Of a stretch of DNA of 64,000 nucleotides, positions 54,081 through 62,510 are shown piece after piece. The first letter of the stretch is position 1. Each line of letters opens with the position of its first letter. Source of the DNA: Blastococcus sp. VKM Ac-2987. GTDB lineage: Bacteria; Actinomycetota; Actinomycetes; Mycobacteriales; Geodermatophilaceae. Position numbers and translations under genes: made by a program. The notes beneath the pieces are model-generated. The model saw only the letters and a list, made by a program, of their open reading frames with translations. It made no database searches and had not been told where the DNA came from. The stretch covers positions 1,069,143 through 1,133,142 of the forward strand of contig NZ_JAPVBG010000001.1 of the NCBI RefSeq assembly GCF_026967805.1, written 5' to 3'.

Positions 54081-54976
54081 CGGGACGCTCCCTCGGAGAC
54101 GAGCCGGAGGTAGACGTCCTCCAGGCCGGGTCGGGTCACGCTGAGGTCGGGGATCTCCCCGGTCGGTGCCGCGGCCAGGAGGTCGCGCAGGACGGCGGAG
54201 GGCTCGCGGGTGACGACCTCGCGGGCGGCGCCGTCCTCGGTCCAGCGCACGGTGGCCTCCTGCCGCAGCCCGGCACCGAGCGCCCCGGGCGCGGCGACCT
54301 CCACCAGCCGGCCGCCCGCGATCACCCCGACGCGGTCGGCCAGGTGCGCGGCCTCGTCGAGGTAGTGGGTGGTCAGCAGGACGGTGGTGCCGCGGTCCCG
54401 CAGCCCCTCGATCAGCGTCCAGAACTGCCGTCGGGCGGCCGGGTCGAGCCCGGTCGTGGGCTCGTCGAGGAAGAGCAGCTCCGGCCGCCCTTGCACGCCC
54501 AGCGCGACCTCGAGCCGCCGCCGCTGCCCGCCGGAGAGCCGGTCGACGCGCGTGCGCGCCGTCCCCTCCAGGCCGACGGCGTCGAGCAGCTCCGCGCTGT
54601 CCTGCGGGGTCGCGTGGTAGCGCGCGTAGTGGTCGACGGTCTCCCGGACGGTCAGCGCATCGCCGGCGCCGGTGCTCTGCCCCACCACACCGACGCGGTC
54701 CCGCCAGCGCCGGTCGGCACCGGCCGGGTCCTCCCCCAGCACCTCGAGCGATCCGCCGTCCCGCCGCCGGAGCCCGGCCAGGATCTCGACCGTCGTGGTC
54801 TTGCCCGCCCCGTTCGGGCCCAGCAGCGCGAACACCTCGCCCCGCCGCACGTCGAGGTCGACGCCGTCGACGACGGCCCGCCCCCCGTACCGCTTGACCA
54901 GACCGCGCACCTGCACGGCCGGTCGCTCGCCGGAGGCCGCAGCCGGCAGGGCGGGCGCCCCGTGGGTCGTCGTCAT
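54077..54976 (-). CDS. ABC-2 type exporter ATP-binding protein (second module)
   Basis: A 299-residue DrrA/CcmA-like ATPase: Walker A GPNGAGKTT near residue 53, signature LSGGQRRRLEVAL, Walker B LLFLDEPTTGLDP and switch LTTHYLDEAAHLADR. The ATG follows TGGAGG. First gene of the minus-strand exporter/two-component operon, divergent from the inositol-phosphate synthase operon. Confidence 0.92.
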   Translation of the reverse strand: MTTTHGAPALPAAASGERPAVQVRGLVKRYGGRAVVDGVDLDVRRGEVFALLGPNGAGKTTTVEILAGLRRRDGGSLEVLGEDPAGADRRWRDRVGVVGQSTGAGDALTVRETVDHYARYHATPQDSAELLDAVGLEGTARTRVDRLSGGQRRRLEVALGVQGRPELLFLDEPTTGLDPAARRQFWTLIEGLRDRGTTVLLTTHYLDEAAHLADRVGVIAGGRLVEVAAPGALGAGLRQEATVRWTEDGAAREVVTREPSAVLRDLLAAAPTGEIPDLSVTRPGLEDVYLRLVSEGASR

Positions 54977-55113
54977 GCCTCCACCCTGGACCCTGGACGG
55001 CGTCGGGGGGACGACCGAAGCGCTGATCCGGCGTCCACCGGTCGGTGGACGCCATGGTCGTACCGGAGCCGCGCGCTCACCCAGCGAGCACCGGAGACCT
55101 GTGCCAGGCTCGA

Positions 55114-55121
55114 TTGCGCAA
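55114..55121. promoter_or_regulatory. Palindrome TTGCGCAA upstream of the ino1 operon
   Basis: An 8-bp perfect palindrome 33 bp before the TTG start of the inositol-phosphate synthase gene. It could be an operator or part of the promoter; too short to be sure. Confidence 0.3.
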
Positions 55122-55153
55122 GACCTGATCCAGCACAACCAACGGAGGTTGCG

Positions 55154-56374
55154 TTGTCCGGTGCTTCTCGTCGAGTCGGTATCGCGGTGGTCGGTCTGGG
55201 GGGTGCGGTCGCGACGACCGCCGTCGCGGGGCTGGAATTGCTCCGGCTCGGCGCCGTCGACCCCGCCGGTCTCCCCCTGGCGGGGATGGAGGTCGACGGG
55301 AAGCCGGTCGAGGCCGCGACCGGCCTGGTCGGCTACGCCGACCTGGTGGTCGGGGGCTGGGACCTCGACGGCGCCGACCTGGCGAAGGCGGCGGAGCAGC
55401 ACGGCGTCCTCGACCCCCGCCAGCTCGAGCAGGCCGCCCCGGCGCTGTCGGCGCTGACCCCGTGGCCGGCGGCCGGGGACGCCGACTTCTGCCGCAACGT
55501 GACCGGCGGCAACGTGGTGCTCGCCGGCACCCGCCGGGCGCAGTCCGACATCGTGCGCGCGGACCTGCGCCGCTTCCGGGAGGAGCAGCGCCTCGACGGG
55601 CTGGTGCTGGTCAACCTCGCCTCCACCGAGCGGTGGCCCGACCCGGCCGCCCCGGCCCTGCAGTCGGCCGCCGCCTTCGAGGAGGGCCTCGACGCCGACG
55701 ACCGGGCGATCACCCCGGCCATGATCTACGCCCACGCCGCCATCAGCGAGGGCGTCGGCTACGTCAACTTCACCCCGTCGCTGGGCGCCGACGTCCAGGC
55801 GCTGCTCGAGCTGGCCACGACGCGGGGCGTGCCGGTCGCCGGCAAGGACGGCAAGACCGGCCAGACCATGATGAAGACGGTGCTCGCGCCGGCCTTCCGC
55901 AGCCGCGCGCTGACCGTGGAGGGGTGGTACTCCACCAACATCCTGGGCAACCGCGACGGCCTGGCGCTGGAGGACCCCGACTCGCTGTCGAGCAAGCTGC
56001 AGACCAAGGGCAGCGTGCTCGACTCGATCCTCGGCTACCCGGTCGAGGACCACGTCGTGCGGATCGACTACTACCGGCCGCGCGGCGACCAGAAGGAGGC
56101 CTGGGACGCCATCGACCTGGTCGGCTTCCTCGGCCAGCGGATGCAGATCAAGGTCGACTTCCAGTGCCGCGACTCGATCCTCGCGGCCCCGCTGGCCATC
56201 GAGCTGGCCCGGCTCACCGACCTGGCCCAGCAGCGGGGGCAGGGTGGGGTGCAGGAGCACCTGGGCTGGTTCTTCAAGGCCCCGATGACCGCCGACGGCG
56301 AGGTTCCCGAGCACGCCCTGCACCGCCAGGAGCGGGCGCTGCTCGACTGGCTCGCCACGCCCGCCCCCCGGTGA
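55154..56374 (+). CDS. ino1: myo-Inositol-phosphate synthase family protein
   Basis: A 406-residue NAD-dependent enzyme that cyclises glucose 6-phosphate to inositol 3-phosphate. The NAD motif is VVGLGGAVATTAV near residue 12, VLVNLASTE is near residue 153, and the signature region is AGKDGKTGQTMMKTVLAPAF near residue 233. LEGWYSTN-type sequence (TVEGWYSTNILGNRDG) follows near residue 255. The start is TTG 55154 behind GGAGG; no ATG or GTG fits. It heads a nine-gene operon with all later starts touching or overlapping, so inositol is probably the scaffold of the product. Confidence 0.9.
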   Translation: MSGASRRVGIAVVGLGGAVATTAVAGLELLRLGAVDPAGLPLAGMEVDGKPVEAATGLVGYADLVVGGWDLDGADLAKAAEQHGVLDPRQLEQAAPALSALTPWPAAGDADFCRNVTGGNVVLAGTRRAQSDIVRADLRRFREEQRLDGLVLVNLASTERWPDPAAPALQSAAAFEEGLDADDRAITPAMIYAHAAISEGVGYVNFTPSLGADVQALLELATTRGVPVAGKDGKTGQTMMKTVLAPAFRSRALTVEGWYSTNILGNRDGLALEDPDSLSSKLQTKGSVLDSILGYPVEDHVVRIDYYRPRGDQKEAWDAIDLVGFLGQRMQIKVDFQCRDSILAAPLAIELARLTDLAQQRGQGGVQEHLGWFFKAPMTADGEVPEHALHRQERALLDWLATPAPR

Positions 56375-57270
56375 GCACCGGGCAGGCCCCGCTCGCGGAG
56401 CTGCGCCCGCTGCTGGCCGAGATCGGGGACGCCAAGCGGGTCCGGGTCGCGGGGGCGCCCGGCTCGCTGGCCGAGCAGGCGTTCGCCCGCGCCTGGGGCC
56501 GGCTGGTCGCCGGGGAGGACCCCGCCGCGGTGGCCCTCTCGGAGACCGCCGCGGCCGTGGCCCGCGCCCGGCTGGCGGGCATCGACGGCGGCGTGCTGCG
56601 CACCGCCGGACTCGCCGACGACGAGGCGCTGGCGGTCCTGCGGCGGTCGTTCGACGAGGTCGCCGGGCCCCTGGACCCCGGTGCGGCCGCGGACCTGCGC
56701 GCCGCCCTGGTCGTGGACCTCCCGCAGCCCCCGCCTCCCCCACTGGCCGGCCGGCTCGCCGCCCAGCCCCGCGCCGGGGCCACCGCCCCCGGCCGGGCGC
56801 GCGTGGTGGTGGAGCCGCCGGAGAGCCACGGCGACCACTGCCTCACCGTCGCCGTGTACGGGGTGCTCGTCGCGCCGCTGTTCGGCGCCGACCCGGTCCC
56901 GCCGTTCCTCGTCGGGCTGGCCCACCACCTGCACAACGTCGCGCTGCCCGACGCCGGGTTCGCCGGCGAGGTGCTGCTCGGCGGTGCGCTGCCGAGGGTC
57001 GTGGCGACCCTGGAGGAGCGCGAGCTGGCCGCGCTGCCCGAGGGTCTCGCCGGGCGGCTGCGCGGGGTGCTGGCCCTGCGCGCCGACGCGGGGCCGGCGG
57101 AGGCGCGGGCCTTCCACGCCGCCGACGTCCTCGACCGCGTGCTGCAGGTGCACCACCACGCCCGGGCCGCCGCCTTCACCGCCGAGCAGGCCCTCGACCA
57201 CCTCGACCTGGTGCACGCCGGCCCGGTCCAGGGCTTCCACCTCGAGGTGCTGTCGGCGGCCGGGCTGTGA
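56371..57270 (+). CDS. HD-like domain protein of unknown function
   Basis: A 299-residue protein. The first 110 residues are helical without a recognised family. The second half has histidine-rich segments ESHGDHCLTVAVYG near residue 150, VGLAHHLHNVALPDAGF near residue 185 and AFHAADVLDRVLQVHHHARA near residue 240, resembling an HD-superfamily metal site with an HH in place of the usual HD. It could be a phosphohydrolase acting on inositol phosphate or a metal-dependent oxygenase of the HD fold; this is speculative. The start overlaps the ino1 stop. Confidence 0.6.
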   Translation: MSTGQAPLAELRPLLAEIGDAKRVRVAGAPGSLAEQAFARAWGRLVAGEDPAAVALSETAAAVARARLAGIDGGVLRTAGLADDEALAVLRRSFDEVAGPLDPGAAADLRAALVVDLPQPPPPPLAGRLAAQPRAGATAPGRARVVVEPPESHGDHCLTVAVYGVLVAPLFGADPVPPFLVGLAHHLHNVALPDAGFAGEVLLGGALPRVVATLEERELAALPEGLAGRLRGVLALRADAGPAEARAFHAADVLDRVLQVHHHARAAAFTAEQALDHLDLVHAGPVQGFHLEVLSAAGL

Positions 57271-57282
57271 GCCGGTGAGCTC

Positions 57283-58320
57283 GTGACCCGCGCGCTGCCC
57301 GCCCCCGTCGTCGACGGCATCCCGTTCGCCCGGGCCGGCCGCGAGGAGCTGCGCGCCGAGGTCGCCGGGCTGGTCGCCGCCGGGGAGGTCGACCGGGCCC
57401 GGGTGCTGCTGCTCGCCGACACCGACGACTGGTGGACCGAGCCGCCGCCACCTGCCGAGCAGCTCGCCCGGGTGCCGGCCGCCGGCACGCTGCGCGAGGC
57501 GATGGCGCTGCTGGGGATGGGCCGGGTCGCCGACTACTTCGCCCACCGCTGGTCGGACCCCACCCACCTGGCCGGGCTCGCCCTGCTCCAGCAGCACTGG
57601 CCCGGCTCCCGCCCGGTCGTCGACGTCGCCTGCGGCATCGGCACCCAGCTGCGCGAGCTGGCCCGCCGCGGCTGCACCGGGCTGGTGGGCGTGGACGTGG
57701 TGTGGGCCAAGCTCTGGCTGGCCCGCCGGTTCGTCTGCCCGGGCGCCCGGTACGTGTGCGTCGACGCCACCGCCGTCCCGGGGACCGCAGTCCCCGGTCT
57801 CGACGTGCCGCGGCCGGCCTACGTGCTGTGCTCCGACGCCTTCTACTTCCTGCGCGACAAGCCCGCCGCCGCGGCCGCGCTGCACGCGCTGGCCGGGCCC
57901 GGCGGCACGGTCGTGGTGGGCCACGCGCACGTCACCGACCCGGCCGGGGAGCCGCTGACCCCCGAGGGCTACGCCGCCGTGCTGGGCACCGACCTGCTCT
58001 ACGACGACGACGAGCTCACCCGCGCGCTGCTCGCAGGCCGCCCGCCCCGCCCCGCCGCGCCCGCCGACCTGCACGGCAGCGAGGCGGTCGCGCTCGTCGC
58101 CGGCGACCCCCTCCGGCCCGCCCCGGCCGACCTCGGGACGCCGCTGCCCCCGCTGCGCCCCAACCCGCTCTACGTCGACGGGGTGCGCACCTGGCCCAGC
58201 GCCCGCTACGGAGCGGAGTACGGCCCCCGTTCCGGGTACCTCCCCGAGCGCTGGCCGGACCCGCTGCCCCCCGACGCGGCCCGCCGCCGGCTGCTGGTCG
58301 ACCTACCGGAGGCGTGGTGA
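57283..58320 (+). CDS. SAM-dependent methyltransferase-like protein
   Basis: A 345-residue protein with a central class I methyltransferase core: motif I VVDVACGIGTQLRELARRG near residue 107, GVDVVWAKLWLARRF, and YVLCSDAFYFL near residue 183. N- and C-terminal extensions of about 100 residues each are unusual. A GTG at 57283 starts 12 bp after the previous gene. It probably methylates an intermediate of the operon's product. Confidence 0.78.
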   Translation: MTRALPAPVVDGIPFARAGREELRAEVAGLVAAGEVDRARVLLLADTDDWWTEPPPPAEQLARVPAAGTLREAMALLGMGRVADYFAHRWSDPTHLAGLALLQQHWPGSRPVVDVACGIGTQLRELARRGCTGLVGVDVVWAKLWLARRFVCPGARYVCVDATAVPGTAVPGLDVPRPAYVLCSDAFYFLRDKPAAAAALHALAGPGGTVVVGHAHVTDPAGEPLTPEGYAAVLGTDLLYDDDELTRALLAGRPPRPAAPADLHGSEAVALVAGDPLRPAPADLGTPLPPLRPNPLYVDGVRTWPSARYGAEYGPRSGYLPERWPDPLPPDAARRRLLVDLPEAW

Positions 58321-59345
58321 GCGCAGGGAGCCCCGGCACCGTCGGGTGGGGCGTCGCCGGCTGCGGGTGGGTGGCCCGCGACCACGCGCTGCCCGCGCTC
58401 CGGGCCACGCCGGGCGCCCGGGTGGTGGCGCTGCACGACCGCGACGGGCAGGCCCTGGACCGGGTGGACGGCGACACCCCGCGGGGCACCGACCTCGCCG
58501 CCTTCCTGGCCTCCCCCGGCCTGGACGCCGTCTACGTCGCGGTGCCCAACGCCGCCCACCGGGCCGTCGTGGAGGCGGCGGCGGCCGCGGGGTGCGCCGT
58601 CCTGGTGGAGAAGCCGCTGGCCGCCGACGTCGCCGACGCCGAGGCCCTGGTGCGCACCTGCCGCGACGCCGGGGAGCTGCTGGGCACCGCCTACGACCAG
58701 CGCTGGCACCCCGCCCACGTGCGGCTGCGCGAGCTGCTGCCCGAGCTGGGCACGGTGACCGCCGTCCGGGTCGTCTACTGCTGCTGGCTGCCCGCCGACT
58801 GGACGCCGGACGGCCGGCCGCACGACAACTGGCGGGTCGACCCGGCCCGCGCCGGGGGCGGCGCGGCGATCGACCTGGCCCCGCACGGGCTGGACCTGGC
58901 CGGCGTGCTGCTCGGCGAGGACGTCGAGACCCTCACCGCGCTGCTGCAGCGGCGGGTGCACGGCTACCCGGTGGACGACGGCGCACTGCTGGCCGGCCGC
59001 ACCGCGAGCGGCGTCCTGGTCGACCTGCACGTCGCCTACAACACCCCCGACGCGCTGCCCCGGCGCCGGCTGGAGGTGGTCGGCACCCGCGGCATGGCGG
59101 TGGCCGTCGACACGATGGGCCAGACCGCGGGCGGCTCGCTGACGCTGTACCGCCCGGAGCCGGTCGACGTCCCCTTCCCCGCCACGTCCCCGTTCGCCGC
59201 CCAGTTCGCCGCCTTCACCGCCGCGGTCGCGGGGGCGGCGGACTGGCCCTACGCCCCCGATCGCGACCTGCGCCTGCACCGGCTCCTGCTCACCGCCCTG
59301 GACGACGCCGCACCGGAACCCGCTGCCCTGGGAGGCACCCGATGA
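58317..59345 (+). CDS. Gfo/Idh/MocA family oxidoreductase
   Basis: A 342-residue NAD(P)-dependent dehydrogenase. N-terminal Rossmann segment GWGVAGCGWVARDHALPAL near residue 10, the EKP motif in VLVEKPLAADVADAEALV near residue 98, and a C-terminal beta-sheet domain with GGGAAIDLAPHGLDLAGVLL near residue 182 containing the catalytic-type D-x3-H. In this setting oxidation of an inositol or sugar hydroxyl to a ketone (an inosose) is likely. GTGA overlap with the methyltransferase gene. Confidence 0.87.
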   Translation: MSAGSPGTVGWGVAGCGWVARDHALPALRATPGARVVALHDRDGQALDRVDGDTPRGTDLAAFLASPGLDAVYVAVPNAAHRAVVEAAAAAGCAVLVEKPLAADVADAEALVRTCRDAGELLGTAYDQRWHPAHVRLRELLPELGTVTAVRVVYCCWLPADWTPDGRPHDNWRVDPARAGGGAAIDLAPHGLDLAGVLLGEDVETLTALLQRRVHGYPVDDGALLAGRTASGVLVDLHVAYNTPDALPRRRLEVVGTRGMAVAVDTMGQTAGGSLTLYRPEPVDVPFPATSPFAAQFAAFTAAVAGAADWPYAPDRDLRLHRLLLTALDDAAPEPAALGGTR

Positions 59346-60214
59346 CCAACCCCTACCGTGGGCTGCTGCCCGACCTGCCCGCCTACGCCTGCACCAACTG
59401 CGGCCACTGGCAGCGCTGGCCGGCCCCCGGCCCCCTGACCTGCCCGGTCTGCGCCGACGTGCGCAACGCGCTGCCCGAGCACGGCTTCGAGTTCGTCACC
59501 GACAAGCAGGCCGACGAGCTGGTCACCGGCTTCTGGCGGCCCACCGCCGTCGAGGGCGTCACCGAGTTCGGCACCGAGCCGCGGTTCGGGCTGGACAGCC
59601 GCGGGTGGGTGATCGAGACCGACATCGGCCTGGTCGGCTTCGAGTGCGCCCCCTGGTACACCGCACCGATGCTGGCCGAGCTGCGCCGGATGGCCGCCGG
59701 GAAGGGTGGCTTCGACGTCCTGGCCTCCAGCCACGTGCACGGCTACGGCGCGCTGTGGCAGCTGCAGGCCGAGCTCGAACCCCGGGTGGTGTGCGTGGGG
59801 GTGCGCGACCTGGAGTGGACCAAGGCCTTCCGGGTCACCTGGCCGGCCGACGACGTCCTCCAGCTCGCCCCGGACCTCACGCTGCACCGCACGGGCGGGC
59901 ACTTCCCCGGCCACTCGGTGCTGCACGACCGCCGCCGGGGCGTGCTGTTCTGCGGCGACTCGCTGAAGGTCGACCTGGCCGACGACGGGACGCCGGTCGC
60001 GCTGAGCGCGCACAAGGCGTTCCACGCGCAGATCCCGCTCTCCCACGGCGAGCTGCGCGAGTACCTGACCGTGGTCGGCGCGCTGGAGTTCGACACGGTG
60101 GCGACGCCGTTCGAGCTGGTGCGCGGGGTCACCACCGACACCGTCGTGCGCCTGGTGCGCCGATTGCTCGCCGGCCCGCCGGACGCCGCCCCGGTCGCGC
60201 TGGAGGAGCTGTGA
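59342..60214 (+). CDS. Zinc-ribbon metallo-beta-lactamase-fold protein with degenerate metal site
   Basis: A 290-residue protein. A zinc ribbon at residues 17-37 (CTNCGHWQRW..CPVCADV) precedes a metallo-beta-lactamase fold. The usual HxHxDH is HVHGYG, so the Asp and third His are missing. Later elements GGHFPGHSVLH and LFCGDSLKV are kept. A mononuclear site or a non-hydrolytic role is therefore possible. ATGA overlap with the dehydrogenase gene. Confidence 0.75.
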   Translation: MTNPYRGLLPDLPAYACTNCGHWQRWPAPGPLTCPVCADVRNALPEHGFEFVTDKQADELVTGFWRPTAVEGVTEFGTEPRFGLDSRGWVIETDIGLVGFECAPWYTAPMLAELRRMAAGKGGFDVLASSHVHGYGALWQLQAELEPRVVCVGVRDLEWTKAFRVTWPADDVLQLAPDLTLHRTGGHFPGHSVLHDRRRGVLFCGDSLKVDLADDGTPVALSAHKAFHAQIPLSHGELREYLTVVGALEFDTVATPFELVRGVTTDTVVRLVRRLLAGPPDAAPVALEEL

Positions 60215-61659
60215 CCCCCGCGCAGCGGTACCTGGCCTCGTTCCCGCCGGTCGAGGAGTTCGCCGTCGAAGGGCTCGACGTCCTCGACGTGCCGCTGCAC
60301 AGCGCCTTCCTCGTCGACTCCCCGGCGCACGCCGGCGGCTCGGGCCTCGGCTACGGCGCCACCCGGGAGGAGGCGCGCACCGGGGCGCTGGGCGAGATGG
60401 CCGAGATGGCGCTGTCGGCCCGCGCGCTGGCGACCCGGCCCCGGGTGCAGGCCTCGTACGCCGAGCTGGTCCGGCGTGAGGGCCGCGACCGGGTGGCCGA
60501 CCCGCGCACGCTGGCGCTGGAGGCCGGCAGCCCCTACGACGAGGACCGGCCGCTGCAGTGGCTGCCGATGCGCCGCCTCTCCGACGGCGGGACCGTGCTC
60601 GTGCCCGCCGAGCTGGTCGCCTCCGGCCCCGAGGACCTGCCCGGCGACCCGCCGCCCGGGGGCTGGCTGACCACGGTGGTCACCAACGGACAGGGCGCGG
60701 CGTTCGACGCCGACCGGGCCACCGCCCACGCGCTGCTGGAGGTGCTGCAGCGCGACGGGAACGCCACCGCCTTCCGGGCCATGGACCGCGGCGTGGTGCT
60801 CGACCTCGCCGGGTTGCGGGACCCCGACGCGCTCGCCCTGCTCGACCGGCTCGCCGCGGCGGGCATCGACGTGCTCGTGAAGCTGGCGAGCACCGCCTTC
60901 GGGGTGGTCGACGTCTACGCCGTGGGCTGCACGCGGGACGGCTCGGAGCCGGTGCCGGTGATGGCCACCGCCTGCGGGGAGGCCGCGCACCCCGACCGGG
61001 ACACCGCCGTCCGCAAGGCGCTGTTCGAGTTCGCCGCCGCCCGCGCCCGGAAGGCCTTCATGCACGGCCCGCTGGACCGGGTCGCCGCGGCCACGCCGCC
61101 CGGCTACCTCGACGCGTGGCTGTCCGGCCACCCGCCCGAGCGGCTGGTCGAGGAGGACCGGGCGCTGGCCGCGATGCTCGACTGGACCCGGCAGGGCACG
61201 CCCGCGCTGGTCGACCTCCTGCGCGGCACGGTGCTCTCGCGGCGGGAGACCGTCCCGCTGACCGGCCTGCCGACCTGGGCCGGTGACGACCTGCTGGCCA
61301 CCCTGACCGGGCGGCTGGCGGCCGACGGCCTCGACGTCCTGGTCGACCTGCACCCCTCCGACGGGGAGGCGGTCGCGGCCAAGGTGCTGGCCCCCGGGCT
61401 CGAGGTGGAGACCATGTCCTACGGGCGGATCGGTGAGCGCGGGGTCCGCCGGCTGCTGGAGCGCGGCGACCCGCTGGTCGCCGTCGGCCCCGACCCGGGC
61501 GGCTGGGCGCGGGTGCACCTGACCCCGGACGCGAGGGAGCGCCTCGGCGGGCCGGCCTGGTTCGACCGCGCCGGCGCCGACGCCCGGGTGGGCCCCCTCT
61601 ACGCCCTCTACCGGGAGCCCGGCCGGCACGTGGCCGCGAGCGTGGGAGCGGCCCGGTGA
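60211..61659 (+). CDS. YcaO-like protein (divergent)
   Basis: A 482-residue protein with the YcaO layout: ATREEARTGALGEMAEMAL near residue 50 (first acidic pair), ALLEVLQRDGNATAFRAMD near residue 174 (the ExxER helix with Gln in place of the second Glu), and GEAAHPDRDTAVRKALFEFA near residue 250. YcaO enzymes use ATP to activate amide oxygens for azoline, thioamide or amidine formation. There is no C-terminal proline-rich PxPxP motif, no fused partner and no precursor peptide gene nearby. A non-peptide substrate is possible. GTGA overlap with the previous gene. Confidence 0.78.
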   Translation: MTPAQRYLASFPPVEEFAVEGLDVLDVPLHSAFLVDSPAHAGGSGLGYGATREEARTGALGEMAEMALSARALATRPRVQASYAELVRREGRDRVADPRTLALEAGSPYDEDRPLQWLPMRRLSDGGTVLVPAELVASGPEDLPGDPPPGGWLTTVVTNGQGAAFDADRATAHALLEVLQRDGNATAFRAMDRGVVLDLAGLRDPDALALLDRLAAAGIDVLVKLASTAFGVVDVYAVGCTRDGSEPVPVMATACGEAAHPDRDTAVRKALFEFAAARARKAFMHGPLDRVAAATPPGYLDAWLSGHPPERLVEEDRALAAMLDWTRQGTPALVDLLRGTVLSRRETVPLTGLPTWAGDDLLATLTGRLAADGLDVLVDLHPSDGEAVAAKVLAPGLEVETMSYGRIGERGVRRLLERGDPLVAVGPDPGGWARVHLTPDARERLGGPAWFDRAGADARVGPLYALYREPGRHVAASVGAAR

Positions 61660-62510
61660 ACGCGCTGCGCTACGCCTACAACACCAACGGGCTGACCTCG
61701 CACCGGCTCGACGACGCGCTGGCCCTCCTGGCCGACACCGGGTACGCGGGCGTGGCCCTGACGCTCGACGTGGTGCACCTCGACCCGTTCGCCGAGGACG
61801 CCTTCCGGCAGGCCGAGCGGGTGCGGTCGCGCTGCGACGAGCTGGGGCTGGGCGTCGTGGTGGAGACCGGCGCGCGGTTCCTGCTGGACCCGCGGGTCAA
61901 GCACGAGCCGACGCTGGTCTCGCCGTCGGCCGAGGGCCGCGCCCGCCGGCTGGCCTACCTGCGGCTGGCCTGCGACCTCGCCGAGGTGCTCGACGCCGAG
62001 GCGGTGAGCTTCTGGGCGGGGGTGCCGCGCCCGGAGGTGGACCGCGAGGAGGCGTGGGGCCGGCTGGTGGACGGCGTCCGCGCGCTGGTCGACAGCCACG
62101 GCGGTCGCGGCTACGCCCTCGCCGTCGAGCCCGAGCCGGGGATGCTGGTCGAGGACTGCGACGGCTGGGCCCGGCTGGCCGCGGCGGCCCCGGGGATCAC
62201 GCTGGCCCTCGACACGGGGCACTGCGTCGTCGCCGGCGGGTACGCCCCCGAGGAGGCGGTGACCGCGTTCGCGCACCAGCTGGGCACGGTCGCGGTCGAG
62301 GGCATGCGCCGCGGCGTCCACGACCACCTGCCGCTTGACGAGGGGGACGTCGACCTGCCCGCCGTGCTGCGCGCGCTGCGGACCGCCGGCTTCGACCGGT
62401 TGGTCACCCTGGAGCTCTCCCGCGACGGGCACCGCGCGCACCAGATGGTGCCGCGGGCGATGGCGACCCTGCGGGCCGCGGAGACGGCCGGCGGCGAGGA
62501 GGCGACGTGA
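61656..62510 (+). CDS. Sugar phosphate isomerase/epimerase-like TIM-barrel protein
   Basis: A 284-residue protein of the xylose-isomerase-like TIM-barrel group (IolE/IolI/EboE relatives). Metal-ligand-type residues are in GYALAVEPEPGMLVED near residue 155, ITLALDTGHCVVAGG near residue 180, RRGVHDHLPLDEGDVDL near residue 213 and LVTLELSRDGH near residue 250. Isomerisation or dehydration of a keto-inositol produced by the dehydrogenase upstream is a fitting role. GTG start overlapping the YcaO stop. Confidence 0.82.
   Translation: MNALRYAYNTNGLTSHRLDDALALLADTGYAGVALTLDVVHLDPFAEDAFRQAERVRSRCDELGLGVVVETGARFLLDPRVKHEPTLVSPSAEGRARRLAYLRLACDLAEVLDAEAVSFWAGVPRPEVDREEAWGRLVDGVRALVDSHGGRGYALAVEPEPGMLVEDCDGWARLAAAAPGITLALDTGHCVVAGGYAPEEAVTAFAHQLGTVAVEGMRRGVHDHLPLDEGDVDLPAVLRALRTAGFDRLVTLELSRDGHRAHQMVPRAMATLRAAETAGGEEAT

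Noticed and set aside
54077..56743. 888-residue minus-strand extension of the exporter ATPase
   Set aside because: Only the last 299 residues form a protein domain; the start at 54976 has a ribosome site, and the rest is antisense to ino1.
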